Assembly (NCBI RefSeq): GCF_033807715.1 | Contig: NC_084610.1 | Span: 4,831,769-4,895,768 of the forward strand | Source of the DNA: Cololabis saira | Taxonomy: Eukaryota; Chordata; Actinopteri; Beloniformes; Belonidae | Direction: 5' to 3' | Length of the DNA stretch: 64,000 nucleotides | Shown here: positions 47,589 to 61,100 of the stretch, piece after piece | Layout: each line of letters starts with the position of its first letter | Position numbering within the stretch: the stretch's first letter is position 1 | Program-made: the position numbers and the translations under genes | The notes under the pieces: generated by a model | Seen by the model: the letters and a program-made list of their open reading frames with translations, nothing else | The model's database searches: none | Told to the model about the DNA's origin: nothing

Positions 47589-48150
47589 TGTAGCACCCTA
47601 TATGTAATAAAAATGTAATAAAATTTGCACTTAACTCAATCGAAAATGTAATAAAATCCAATAATGTAATAACTTTACCAATAATGTAATAAAATATCCT
47701 GACGGATATTGTAATAACATTTTTACCAATAATGTAATACCTTATTACATTATTGGGAATTTATTACATTTTCAGGTGGGTCTTTTTTCTTTTTTTTTCT
47801 TCCAAAACTGATAATGTAATACTTGACAAATAATGTCATGTATATATTCATTTTCAATCCAGAGTTCTACATTTTGTGTTTTAAGTATCTAAGAATGTTA
47901 TATACGCTGGATTTGAAACACCAGAATGACTATTGGGTTAAATTGCAGACTTTGAGTACCGTGTAATAAATTCCCAATAACGTAACAAAGTATTACATTA
48001 TCGGTAAAAATGTTATTACAATATCTGTTAGGATATTTTATTACATTATTGGTGAAGTTATTACATTATTGGGTTTTATTACATTTTCGATTGAGTTTAG
48101 TGCAAATTTTATTACATTTACAGGAAATTATTACATTATAGGGTGCTACA
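47589..48150. mobile_element. Palindromic MITE built of AATGTAATAA units
   Basis: A 562-bp element beginning TGTAGCACCCTATATGTAAT and ending ATTATAGGGTGCTACA. The arms are made of many TAATGTAATA and TTATTACATTATTGG units. The arms mirror each other through TCAATCGAAAATGTAATA and its inverse. The direct repeat CTCCT (47,584-47,588 and 48,151-48,155) may be the target duplication, though 5 bp could be chance. The centre, 47,790-47,955, is unique. Confidence 0.85.
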
Positions 48151-48837
48151 CTCCTCTAAGATCTTTGCTGATGTCCTGTTTACACACGTATAAATGTTCC
48201 GGACCATTAAACTGCCAAAAAACATTTGCTTTTATGGAAGTGCTCACATTTCACGATGATCAAATAGGCCGATACGTTAACTCTCAGCTCCTGGAAGCAT
48301 TTAGACTTGCATGAAAACATTATCCGTCTTAATTACCCCCCCGTGAAATGAATCTCACCTGTCACTGCGCCGACTTGGCACCAAGTCAACTCTCCACCTG
48401 ACGAGCTGTAAAGACCTCCAGCCCGATTCCACGCGGCATCTGGCATCTTCTCCATTCTTTACACATAAGCCGACAACTAACACCCACTTTTCTCAAAAAC
48501 AAGCATCATTTTCAGACCTGGTACTTCTGGAGCAATTACAGTCAAGCCTGGTCTCGAGTTGTAAAAAAAAAAATCAGGGGGGGGATGGTGGATTTTATCA
48601 TATGGGGACAGATAATTTGTGCTGATTACAAATAATATAATATATTACAAATAATAGCAGTGACCAAAACACCTGCAGAAATACTGCAGGAATGACATAG
48701 CAGCAGTTAAATGCAGCCTTCTGTAAGCTTTAAATATCCACTGGGCTTACATCAAATACATCAAAACACAACAATAAAAAACACTTTTCTGAACTTATCA
48801 ATATGACTCTGTCCTTCAAAGGATAAGTAAAATGGAT
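48151..48837. other. Intergenic stretch between osbpl11 and unc80
   Basis: No gene or clear repeat beyond an A-run and G-run at about 48,566-48,585. Confidence 0.45.
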
Positions 48838-49138
48838 CACTGCAAAAACTCAAAATCTTAACAAGAATATTTGTCTTATTTCTAGTTAAAATGTCTCATT
48901 TTAGTAAAAAAAAATTACACTTAAAACAAGACTCATCACTGGAAAAAAAACAACAATTTTCACCTGTTTCAAGTAGATTTTCACTTAAAATAAGTAGAAA
49001 TATCTGCCAGTGGAACAATTGTTTTGCTTGTAATAAGAAGATAAATGTCCCACTGGCAGATTTCTCTACTTATTTCCAGTGAAAATTGTCAAATAAGTTA
49101 TTTTTCTGGTGTTATTTTTCTGGTGATGACTCTAAATG
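48838..49138. mobile_element. CACTGCAAAA MITE, truncated copy
   Basis: The left end reads CACTGCAAAAACTCAAAATC, then AAGAATATTTGTCTTATT, matching 6,794-7,192. The arms pair as before around ATCTGCCAGTGGAAC, but the right terminus is absent, so the copy has lost its 3' end. Confidence 0.8.
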
Positions 49139-50045
49139 TTGAAATAGCAGTAAAACCACATTCATTGATGAAATGACATAAGGCATGGAAAGGGGGGATG
49201 GCAGTTTTACAACTCCAGTACTGCTTAAATGTCTCAAGTGCTTCTGGTCCTACCAGAGCTCCACCTACCAGTCCTTGCTCCCCACTCAACTGTGGTCTCT
49301 GCATCTGAAATGGACGGAAAGCCGGAAAACATTGTGATGGAAAATTCCGCCTTGGCTACTTGATTAAACCCAAACTGCTGAGAGCAGCAAAACAGCAGCC
49401 TTGTGTACAGACTGGTAGTCTGCTAAAAAAAGATTAACACTGACCTTAAAGATGTTTTTGTCTACTCGAATCGTAAGAATGAATCATCCTTTGTGCTTTA
49501 AAATCATCATGCTCCCTCTCTTTCATTGTCATTCTGCATCAGGACGCCTGATGTATGTTCTGACCCTTTTGCATGCAGCTGTTTAATTAAATCCACTGTT
49601 TCGGTCCAGTTATTCACCTAGTTGGAAAGAACACATTAAAGAGCATTTGATGGGTTTTTCCACAACAAACATTGTAAACAATATACATTTATTTAGATAG
49701 ACTCCAGATTAATTCCACATTTGCACAAAGAAAACACACATTGACACATTTAAAGGGATACAACAGTCCCACAACCGCGACTAAAGATGCCGATTCTTCC
49801 TTGTGTGACGTGGTTGACTTGTTTTACATTTTGGAAAACTAATTTGAGCACAAATACTGTCTCCGATTGGCAAAAATAGAGATACTTGGATCTCAAATAA
49901 GCCAGATATTCATTCATTTATATCCATTTATTCCTGTTTAGGGTCATGGGGGTCTTCTGGAGTCTATTCCAGTTGTCACATTTATTTTAATAAATACAAT
50001 TTTATTTCTTTCTTTGATAATCTCTGAACACTTCTTCCCTAAACA
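49139..50045. other. Intergenic stretch with one repeat fragment
   Basis: Contains the repeat fragment ATATCCATTTATTCCTGTTT then AGGGTCATGGGGGTCTTCTG at about 49,919-49,975, related to 20,576 and 21,041. No exon is seen. Confidence 0.5.
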
Positions 50046-50300
50046 TTAAAGACACGTTAAGTAACAATACCACTCTTGACCACATGGGGGCTGCATTTCA
50101 CAAGAACGTTAATATCATCCTCTATATCTACAGTATATATATCTATACCTCTATATATTATATATCATCCCACCTCTAGTGGGCTAAAGTGGTATTACAA
50201 GACATTCTGGAGCATCCCCACTCGCACGGTTTTGTCAGAGGTTCTGTAGTCAACGCAGTTACGCGCCCCCATGTGGTCAGAATCGGTACTGCAACATTTT
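50046..50300. mobile_element. CCACATGGGGGC palindromic MITE
   Basis: The left half holds ACAATACCACTCTTGACC then ACATGGGGGC, and the right half holds GCGCCCCCATGTGGTCAG then AATCGGTACTGC, in inverse order. An AT-rich TATATA run is at the centre (50,120-50,165). Confidence 0.75.
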
Positions 50301-52121
50301 TTACAACTTGAAAGAAAACTTTTAAAATGGGAGAAGCAGCTATTGACCACTCACAGTGCGTTGGCTGGGAATATGGCACGTATCATCTCTACCGTTCACT
50401 TCTGTACTATAAATGTAGCAGAATGAGATTTAAATGTAAATCGTCGCAGCCTCGCATCTACAACTTTCAGTCTTCTACAACAACGTTCTCCACAGTGCTC
50501 AGAAGCTCTTGAACGCGTCGTGGACATGCAGGTGTACTTTAAGGTCTGAGATTTCTCTCTGGAATAAATTATTTGATTTGCAAAGACGTGTTGATGTCAA
50601 CAGAACATTTGCTATTTTAAGGCATGGAACGAGGTCGGACCTCCTACTGCATCGTGTCATCACAGTCACGTCACCCGGGAGTCCTTTTTGCTCCAAACTT
50701 ATGAAAACAATAGCAGACAGCAACAACAAGAGGTGGTGAGCTGTAGTATTAAATGAATCAATCATCATCATTTATATATATTGTATATATAAACTGTTGA
50801 TTGATTAAACATGGTAGAGAAATACAGTCTTTGGTCACAAATAAAATCTGATCAGAAACACAGCAGCACAACAAACATTACAGCAGCACTAAACCCAGAG
50901 GACATACAAATCAGCAATATTCTCTTAGTTTCATTCAGTTTGAGTAGTTTTAAGTTTAAATACATTCAAAAGTAATATTATTCTTTGACTGAAACGGGCT
51001 GATTTGATCTTTTTTTTTTTTAAATAAAAGCCACTCTATGTAAAAATACCACTTCTGTCCACACAGTATGGCAAAAAGGTTTACGTGTCAATCGCTGGTT
51101 ACAAGTTACAACCAAGTGATGGATAAGTGGTTTCCCAAGACGTGGCCGACTCATTAACCCAGTATTGTCAGTATCCCCAATTTACAGTCCGTTCTTTCTC
51201 TTTTGTGCATTTTCCCTGCCGTGTTTCCTGGCTATTCCCCTTCTTTACCACATTGGGAGATAGAAACAGAGGTATAACGAGGAGTTGAATGAGCGTCATT
51301 CTAACTGGCACTGCAGAACGATAGAACAGGGGCGGAACTACGGTTGCAAAAAGTTAATGCAACCGACGGAGGAACTGAGTCTGCGTCCCGTTGGAACGAA
51401 CAAGTAGAAACAAGCAGACTTGTTGCCGCCTGACAGAAGTGGTGCTGCTACACAGAGCGGCTTTAAGGTCCTAAATCAGGATGTTGATTTGTGGAAATGC
51501 ATATTTTTACAAATAAGTTTTACTTGTTCTATAAAGATTTTAAACAGTGAGATAACACATCTTTAAATACATATAACTGTTTTATATATATATCCATATA
51601 TATATATGTATGCATATAAGTTATACTTTAATCCTTTTAATAGAATTAATTAAATAAATATGGTGCAAAGTCGCCCACTTTAACTTTAGAATGGCTCTCA
51701 GGATATTTGCAGAACTGTACAAGTTATAGCATCTTCCTATTCAGTATAAACATCTATTGTATATTTAATTAAAAGCACTGGTAGTTAAATAATTTGACTC
51801 TTAATATTTTCTCTTTACTAATGTTATATAACTAAAAATAAATCTCTGATCTCATTAGATTTAAAATATCCAACATCTGAACTAAGGACCGGATGAGGGA
51901 TGAGGTGGACGGCTGCTGGGCTTCAGCTCCGAGCTCCAGGACGGACAGAGAGGTTTTTATGTTCATATCCAATAATGAAAAGATGAAAAAGGAGCTGGGT
52001 TCAGTCTGGGACAAAACTGAGAGGGAGGGGTCTGGCTTTCCCGTCACAAATACCACGCTTCTCTTGGTCGTACATGTCAAATACATTTTAGACTGTCACT
52101 GGTGCAAATCTAGAGTCCTCC
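50301..52121. other. Intergenic stretch and unc80 3' flank
   Basis: Holds one inverted-repeat element (see 51,025), an AT-rich TATATA run at 51,575-51,615, and the probable unc80 3' UTR near 51,760-52,121, where a minus-strand ATTAAA lies at 51,764-51,769. No separate gene is recognised. Confidence 0.45.
51025..51466. mobile_element. CCACATGGGGGC-family element, copy with TAAAAGCCACTC ends
   Basis: The left end reads AAAAGCCACTCTATGTAAAA then ATACCACTTCTGTCC. The right end, inverted, reads GACAGAAGTGGTGCTGC then TACACAGAGCGGCTTTAA. It has the same terminal logic as 39,008, 50,046 and 62,465. Confidence 0.7.
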
Positions 52122-55100
52122 TCACACGTGGGACTCGTCCAAGTCCAGGTCGACGGGGGAGAAGGGCAGAGGGGAGCGGCGGGGCGACCTGCGGGAGGGT
52201 GACCTGCGGGAGGGTGACCTGCGGGGCGAGGGCGGGGCCAGCAGCGGGGTGAGGAGCGGGTTCTCGGTGCCGTCGTCCTCGCTGAGCTGCAGCAGGGTGT
52301 CGCTGCGCGGCAGCAGCGCCGTGGTGTCCTCGTCCCCGGGGCTCTCTCTGATCCGCGAGGGCCCTGAAGGTGGTGGGGGGAGGAACGGGGCCGTGGGCGG
52401 CGGTGGTGGTGGTGGGGGCGGCGGGGGACCAGGGGAGGGTGCGGTGCTCAGCACCGGGAGTGGAGGAGGGGCTGGGGAGCAGGTGCGGGACAGAGGGAGG
52501 GGGGAGCAGGCCCGGGACAGGGGCAGCGGGGAGCAGGTCCGGGACGGGGGTGTCGGGGTGGAGGCCCGGGAGAAGGATGGAGGGGGGGAGAGGCTGCTGC
52601 GGAGCCCCCACTGCTCTCTCTTCTCCTTGCTGCTCATCGCAGAGGAAACCTGGGGAAAAACACACCGTGTTCCTGCAGTTCAGGTTGCCATGGATACAGT
52701 CCACACAAATGACATAATAGTTACAGTCCTGTGGAAAATGTAGCCCCCCACCCATTAATCCTGCATCTTTTTGCCTGAAAAATAATCTGATCGTAGTGGA
52801 TCCTAAACGAAGGGAAACTCAGATTAACTGACACAATTTCTTCCCCACTTCAAACAAAAAAGAAAATGTCCGAGCAAGTTTGTAAGTATTGTGCAGCGTG
52901 ATCTGGAAATAAATTCTGCAACACTCCTTAGCTCCGCAATATTTGCAAGACCTGATAGTGCCTTATGTTCCTGGCAGAGCTCTTCGTTCTCAGAGTGCAG
53001 GTTTACTCGTCGTTCCTAGAGTATCCAAATGTAGATTTGGAGGGCGGGCGTTCTGCTATCAGGCACCGTTACTATGGAACCAACTTCCAATCTGGGTTAA
53101 GGAGGCTGACACCACCTCCACCTTTAAAACTAAACTTAAAACCTTTCTGTTTAGTAAAGCCTATAGTTAGTTTTTAGTAAACCTCTAGCTGGTGTTGGTA
53201 AATCTCTAAGTAGTGTTTAGTAAACCTCTAGCTGGTGTTGGTAAATCTCTAGGTAGTGTCAACTCTAGTGTGTTAGAGTCAGTAGTCATAGTTGCAGCTA
53301 TAGAACAAGACTACAATAGTTAGTCTCAAACATAGCTTCATGGTAGATATGCTGCTATAGGCCTATGCTGCAGGGGGGCACCGACATGATCCACTGGGCG
53401 GTGCTTCTCACCCTTCTTCTCTTCTCCTCTTCCCTTCCTCTCTTCTCCATTTCCATTTTAAGTATCTCATAGCTATCATTTTTGTCCATCGTTCCTGTAG
53501 TTTCTTGTGCTGGCCCCCTTTTTTTTCTGTTTTGTGCATGTTTGCAGGCCGGAGCCTCGGGAGCTGCGTGCTGGCCTGTTTTTGCTTCACAAATTTAACA
53601 AAAAGAGTCCGATAGGAGCAAAATCAGTCATTGGCTGCTGCTTGGCTCCGACCCTGTGAGCAAAGCAGCAGCCAATCACAAGCTTGTCTCTGCCCCCCTC
53701 TTTAAATACTGACAACAAGACGAGGTTAATCTATGTGTTAAGGCTGGATTATGGTTCTGCAACAAATCGACGCTGAGCCTACGCCGCAGGTTGCGCTGCG
53801 TCACGCACCCCACGCCGCGCATCCCACGCCGTACACCCCACGCCACACGCCACGCCGTGCACCTCCCAGAAATTGTAACTACGTGTCGAGAGGTCGCAGA
53901 CCCAACGCAGACCGACATGGCTGTGATTGGTTCGATTGGTAGCAACACATTTCCGGTTCCGGTTCGTGAAGCAGTCGTGAACTTCCAGCGCTCTTTTCTT
54001 CGTGTGTGTGTGATTTTTTTTTGTTTTTGTTTTTGTTTTTCGCACAATAATTGTCCTTATCTCTTTGATTCACTGTGACCGGAAAAAGTCGGATAAATCA
54101 TTCAGGAAAAGATCGCACCCCCTAGCGTTCGTGGGGGGTATTGCACCGCGGCAAAATGCAGTGACGGAGAAGTCTGGAGGGTTCACGACGGCGTCATGGC
54201 AACGGCGTGTGCTCTGCGTTGGTTTAACGCAGAACCTTAATTCAGCCTTAAATCCGTCCCAGGTGTGCTCCTACCTGTGTGTTCGTAGGTCTGTGCAGGT
54301 CGGCGGTGACCGTGGCCGACGCGGCCGGAGGAACCTCCAGAGTGGGCGCGTTGGAAGCAGCAGGACTGGACCTCCTGGTCTCAGCCGGACGCTCCGCGGC
54401 GCCGGGGGTCTGGCCTTGGTTCTCCGTGAAGGTGACCGACCTCTTCTGGTCCCCGTGGGCTGTGGGCACACATGCACGAGCGCATCGTCAAAAGAGAGGG
54501 GCGACGCCGGCCAACGCATCACCAAAAGAGAATGGAGGTGGGGACGGGGGGGGGGACTGGGAGGGGAGGCAAGACAGGCATGCAGAACGCCCTATCGGGT
54601 GAGGTTGCAGATATGAGGGGGCGGGCCGTTGCAGGGTGGAGAGGATGGGTTAACGGTTGAGTCTCACCTTCACAGTCCAATAAAGTTTCTTTATTTTTCG
54701 ATACATAAGGCGTGAGACAGAGCAGAGTGACAACAGTCAGTCTGGAGACAAGGTGGTACAAGAAACAACACTGGAACAGACACAGAGGATCTGAATGGGA
54801 TGGACGCGTCCGTATGAATCACATTTAATCCACACTGCCTCACCAGGGCAGAAAAGACACCTCCAGGGTTTCAATAAGTGATAGAAACATAAGGGCATTT
54901 CCAAACACATGATGCAAAGATGGTTGAAGCTGTGGAGCCTCAAAGGACCACAGAGATGTTTGACATGCAGACCTGTGGAGGAGGTATCATGACACGGGGT
55001 TGGCTTCAGTTCTCGCTTCAGAAATATTATCTACCCCAAAAATGTCGTCATACTGTATAACTAACTTAATATACGGAATACCTTTTTTTTGCCATCAATT

Positions 55101-58100
55101 GATTCTTACCTCCGTACTGGCTCATGTGTACTTTAACATGTAATCATGATACAATTTCTGACAGACATACAGGACTGTCTCAGAAAATTAGAATATTGTG
55201 ATTTTCTGTAATGCAATTACAAAAACAAAAATGTCATACATTCTGGATTCATTACAAATCAACTGAAATATTGCAAGCCTTTTATTATTTTAATATTGCT
55301 GATCATGGCTTACAGCTTAAGAAAACTCAAATATCCTATCTCAAAACATTAGAATATTCTGGGAATCTTAATCTTAAACTGTAAACCATAATCAGCAATA
55401 TTAAAATAATAAAAGGCTTGCAATATTTCAGTTGATTTGTAATGAATCCAGAATGTATGACATTTTTTTTAATTGCATTACAGAAATTAAAGAACTTTAT
55501 CACAATATTCTAATTTTCTGAGACAGTCCTGTAAATGTTAAAAAAAATTCTCAAAACAATGGTTCATTTAAAAGCCCTGATGTAGTGCTAATAAAATGCA
55601 TTTTAAAGTATGTACTGCATACTGGTGTTGAGGTGATTCTTAGTATGTAGAATATGTAGCCACCATGACGGCAACTATACTGCAGCCATGGGAGTTTTTG
55701 TTTGCATACTGCATACTAGATCTCGGCAACATCAATAACACACGAGTTGTAAAGTGGATTTATTTTTGTGTAGTATTTATTTGGATGCTTGTTTAAATCG
55801 TAACGTGGTCTGTTGCTGTTTTTTTTAAGTGAGTGCCACAGATGACAGCATATGAAGCGTTACCCAGCGGCTTGTTCTTGGGTTGGACGCTCCTGCGAGT
55901 CGTGGAGAGTCTCGCTCCGGACCGGCCGCGAGGTTCAGTCTTTGGAATGGACAGCAGGGGGCGTCGCAACTGCAGGGAAGCCACATTTAGATACAATCAG
56001 GTTAAGATCTGACAGCAAGTAATTTTTAAATAAGTAGAAGAAACAGAAGAAAAACGTTTGTGACAAAAATTCTCATCCAGTACTTAAAGGAGGATGACGG
56101 CGACAGAAGATGTTGTGCTCTGCATATTGATTTGGTATAAGCTTCATGTCTGATGAATCTCCTCACACAGCCCTCCCCATGCATCCATGCACAGTGACAA
56201 CACTGGCTTGTGACCCCTTCGTGGGTGGGATCAATGTGGGGTTCAGGATCCTGCCCAAGGACACTTCACCGTGGGACGGGATTGGGGATCAATACTTTCC
56301 AAGGTTAGAAATACAGCTAGCAGAGCACAAACCCTGCAGCCTCTGCTTCCTTTCACTCACTGAAGGCATCCCTATATTCAGTCTATTATAGATTTTAGAA
56401 AGAAAATTGCAATCAACGCACCTTTACTTTGAAATACAATATAGTTACCTTTATATAAAAACGTCAAAGAATGTCAGCTCCCATTCTCAGGTGAAACTGG
56501 GGTCCCCTGCAGGGTATTCACTTACGTAGCTACTGTATGTAAAACGTTTTGCACTAACTGGATTATCTAAACCAGAGGTTTTCAACTGGTTTTGTCCCAG
56601 GGACCACCATTATAACCAAGAAGCAACTTTGGGACGTTTGTTTTATCTTGCACCTTGCTTTTAAATAAGAGTATGGGCCTATATAGGCTATTTATTTGCA
56701 TCAGTGTATATTTTTATTTGCTATAAAACATTTTGCTATAAAAAAACAAACAAAAAACAGTCAATGAAAAATTAACAATAAGAAGCCAAGAGGGCTTATA
56801 ATATTACAAAGTTCACTCCCACTAATTTGACATAATTTGGATGGGTAAATTATTCACAAAAATGAATAGTAAATGGAAAATAAATTGAGTCTAAAGAATA
56901 AATATTTTTTTTTTTTTAAATTATTGTTTTCCATTTACAATTTCACGGACCACCTGCAATACTGCCACTGACCACCAGAGGGCCGCAGACCACCGGTTGA
57001 CAATCCCTGCTCTAAACTATAAACATGGAAGCCCCCACTTCCCTCAGATGTTCAGACTTCAGAAGAATTTTCACAAAACACATGAAAAAAGAAGAAGAGG
57101 TGAAGTCCACACCTGTCTGAGTCCTCTCTTCCGTCCTAAAGGAGGCTGGATCAGGATGTTCTGCTGGCCCGGCTCGCTCTGCACGCTGGCAACCCTGTGT
57201 CAGTCAGACAGATGCGCACACACACACAAAACACAAATGTAACCCCAGCCCCACCTCATCCCCAGTTGCCATCGTTGGCTGAAGCCACCGCCGACTACAA
57301 CAGAAAGGTCTCCGCTACTCTACTCATTCACTGACTGCACAACACACACGGTATGCTACGAGACGCCCAGTGACAGAAAACAAGGTGCTGCCATGAGTTA
57401 AACACTGAAAACACACCAGAGGACAGTGAGGGCTGGAGCAGCAACGCTGACAAATTACACTCTGGTTTTTGCTTACGGTACATTAATGTAGAGGAGAAAG
57501 AACTACACCAGATTAAATGTCGGAGTCTTTGCGCTACGGTTGCCACCCCAGTTCCCCCTTGCCCCGACAGATTGGTATCCACATTCGGGACGCCCAATTT
57601 GATCAGCGAGAAGCCTGATAGACATGTAAACAGTATGAGACACCATGGTACCGATGGGAGAGAGGCTGACTTTGGTGATGGCACATCAACCTAAAGACCC
57701 ACGGCAGACAAGAGGAACGGAGGCGAGAGCTCCCTGGGGGGGAGCTCCCCTCTTTAGCTAGGCCTTTCAGGGAGGAGGCTCCAGGTTAGGACAGCACAGC
57801 GGATGAGCTGAGAAGATGAGGGTCAGTGTGGCGCTCAAGAGGAGGAGAGAGGGGTGGGAGTTAGGGGACGGATACAAGTAAGGGTGTAACGATACACTAA
57901 TCTCACGATACGGTACGATACACGATATTGAGGTCACGATAACGATACGATATTATAGCAGTATTTTTTTAACAACCTTGCATGAGGAACATATGACTGG
58001 AAAAAATGGTCTTTTATTTGAAAGACACAAAATACAAAACAATACTGTGCGTTTGCCCTATTGTTACAGTTTGTAATGCTTTATAACTGTTTAAGTTTGA

Positions 58101-61100
58101 AAGAGAAAGTGAACTGAACTAAAAGTAAATGTCAGGTTTGCATTATGTATCTTCAGTTTCATACAAGTAAAAATACAAGTAAAAATATTTTGCCACAAAC
58201 TGAATAGTTTCTCTCATGTATGATTTGACTTTTTTCTTTTCCAGAAATTTAACAACTAAAATTAAATAAATAAATAAAAGTAATTTTATATCATAAAACA
58301 GATTGATTCATGCTCACCTTATAAGTGTAAGAGGAGATTTATTTTTGTTAAGAAGGTTATTTTGGTAATTCAGGGTTCATTATTTTATAAATATATTCTT
58401 TATATTCTGATGTAAATCAGGGACTATAATGACACTAGTCAGTTTATCTGTAGTGATTAGTCTGTTTTAGATTGGGCGGAGTGATACGCCACAGTACGGC
58501 ACTAGGTGCTGTGTTGATGTTCTAAAATCCTACACTGTTGAGGGACATTAAAGTACACTGGAACTCAGCAGAAGTTTCCCCATGTTTATCCTAATCACGA
58601 CCCCAAAAAGGTTTAATTTAATAAGATAAGGCTTAACTCTACACCAGCCTTACATAAGTAAAGGTTCAGAGCTCAAAACCCTGCAAGAGTCCCGTGATCG
58701 GGACCAAAACGGTACTAGTTTCTTCTGAGCGTAGTAAGATTTTGGTCCGCGGGTCGAGGCGCGGTCGGCACCAATATGCTGCGCGTTATTAGTCAACACA
58801 ATAGATTAATATTAATAATCCAATATCGCGATACAGTTTGTCACCTCCACGACACGTATCGTGACATTTTTGTATCGCGAAATGTCGTGGCACGATATAT
58901 TGTTACACCCCTAGATACAAGGCACACTGGACCCACACAGAAGGCGATAGGAGAGAGGAAAGTAGGGGCAGAGCGATTGGATTGGATGTGGATGAGTGAT
59001 CGACGGCCAGTAGAGGAGGCCGTCCAGAGGCGATGCCCCTCCCAGTGGTGGACAGATGCAAGAATGCACCAACGGGACACACACACACAGAGGCCCACTG
59101 TACCTAGAGAGGTTACCCTCCTGCAGAAGGCCCTGGGACTCATCTAGCACATTGGGTTCGCTGTAAAAAGGGGGGGTCGAAGGGAAGGGGGAGAACGGGA
59201 GTTCAGGGACGTTAGTGGAAATCCTCCGCCAACCTGAGCCCCTCCCTTATTAGGGGGGGAAAGCCAGGGCGTTCGTCCTCACTACGTCTAACCACTGCGT
59301 CATACCAAGATACAGTCTTAGCTACGTCACTATGCTGCGCTGAATACGGACGTTTATACAGAGATATACACAGAAAAATATGACTGTGGTTGTGTGATGT
59401 GACTGGTTGGATCCCTTTTAAAGTATCACCTCTTCATGGTGCATAAACAAACCAACACTTACACAAAAAAACTTGAGTCTTACCTCCGCTGGTAATGATA
59501 GAAGCTTAGATCAAAGACACACTTCTCCAAACTATTAACGCTGCGTTGTATAGCCTACTATGAGACTTCCTGTTGCCTTGGGAACAATCATATTGTCCTA
59601 AACAATAGACTTAAACCACTACATATATGGAAATATAACCTGTATTAACGTCTAGCCCAGGGGTCTTCAACCTGCGGCTCTAGAGCCGCATGCGGCTCTT
59701 GAGCCACTAGGGCGGCGGAGCCAGTAGTCACAGCTTTTTCAAAAATGTTTGACCTTTTTTTCTTCCTTTTTTTCTTTTTTTCCTATTTTTGGTTTTTCTT
59801 CTTTGTTTAGGGCCCGAGCACCTTCAGTGCGAAAGCCCTATTGTATCTGTAGGAATTTTTTTTTTCTTTCTTTTTTCTTTCTTCTGACGAAAGGAGGGCC
59901 TTTTTGCCCCCCTAAACGTGCCCAAAAAGTCACCAAATCTTGCATGCAAGTCAGGGCTGGCGAAAAATTTGATATTTAATGGTTTGCATTAATGGGCGTG
60001 GCAAAATGGCTCAACAGCGCCCCCCGGAAAACTTTGTGCCTCAAGCCCCACGATACGGTTTGACGTACATGCACGAAAATCGGTACACACCTGTATCATG
60101 TCGCAACTTAAAGAAAAGTCTCTTGGCGTCATGCCCGAAACTGAACAGGATGTCGGCCATTTTGAATTAGTCGTGTCATTTTGGCGAAATCTATGCCATT
60201 CCTTCGGCAGTTAATACGGCCCGAACCGTAACGTGCTCCCAAGTGTGTTATACATCAAAATGTGCGTCTCCATCTTGCGACTCCGCGCATTACTTTTCTA
60301 TTTCAAAAGTGTTACCGTGTCGACGCTAGACGCCAAAAAGCGCGCCTCCCCTTCATCTGATTGGTCCATATTTGATAGTTCTCCAAAAGTCACCAAATTT
60401 TGCATGCAAGGCAGACCTGGCGATAATTTTGATATTTCATGGTTTGCATTAATGGGCATGGCCTAACGGCTCAACAGCGCCCCCTAGAATACTTTTCTCT
60501 GCCATAACTTTTGAATGGTTTGACATAAAGAGTCCTGGGTGGTGTCATCGGACTCGGTATTGAGTTCTTGACCATAATTGGTGAAAATTGGCCCCGCCCC
60601 TTCTTCTGATTGGTTGTCCCTATTCCCTGCTATAACATTTGATTGTTTTGACATAGAGAGTCGTGGGTGGTGTCATGGGACTCTGTAATGAGTCCTTGAG
60701 CTTCTTTGGCCTTAATTAGCCCCGCCCCCTCTTCTGATTGGTTGTCCTGATTTTCTGCTATAACTTTTGAATGGTTTGACATAGAGAGTCGTGGGTGGTG
60801 TCATCAGATTCTGTATTGAGTCCTTGACCTTCATTGGCCTGAATTAGCCCCGCCCCTTCTTCTGATTGGTTTTCCCTTTTTTCTGCTATAACTTTTGAAT
60901 GGTTTGACATAGGAAGTCGTGGGTGGTGTCATTTCTGATATGCTTATGGGGGGCGGTGGCCGTGAGTGCGAGGGCCCGTTCATCGCTGCTTGCAGCTTTA
61001 ATTCTTCTTTTTCTTTTTTTTCTTCCTTTTTCTTTTCCTTTTTAATCTCGACATTTCAACTTTTTTCTCAAAATTTTGACTTTTTTCCCAACATTTCAAC

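Larger units (their letters stand above)
52650..54274. other. unc80 last intron
   Basis: Holds an L2-type LINE fragment (about 52,925-53,590) and a GC-rich MITE (53,740-54,250); no exon between them is visible. Confidence 0.6.

Noticed and set aside
47589..48150. CRISPR array or bacterial-type repeat from the regular AATGTAATA words
   Set aside because: Units are irregular, mirrored and lack unique spacers, in an obvious eukaryotic intergenic region; it is a palindromic transposon.
52249..52743. Gly-rich plus-strand protein opposite the last unc80 exon
   Set aside because: It is the antisense of the GC-rich proline codons; the minus-strand frame ends in the conserved LDESHV.
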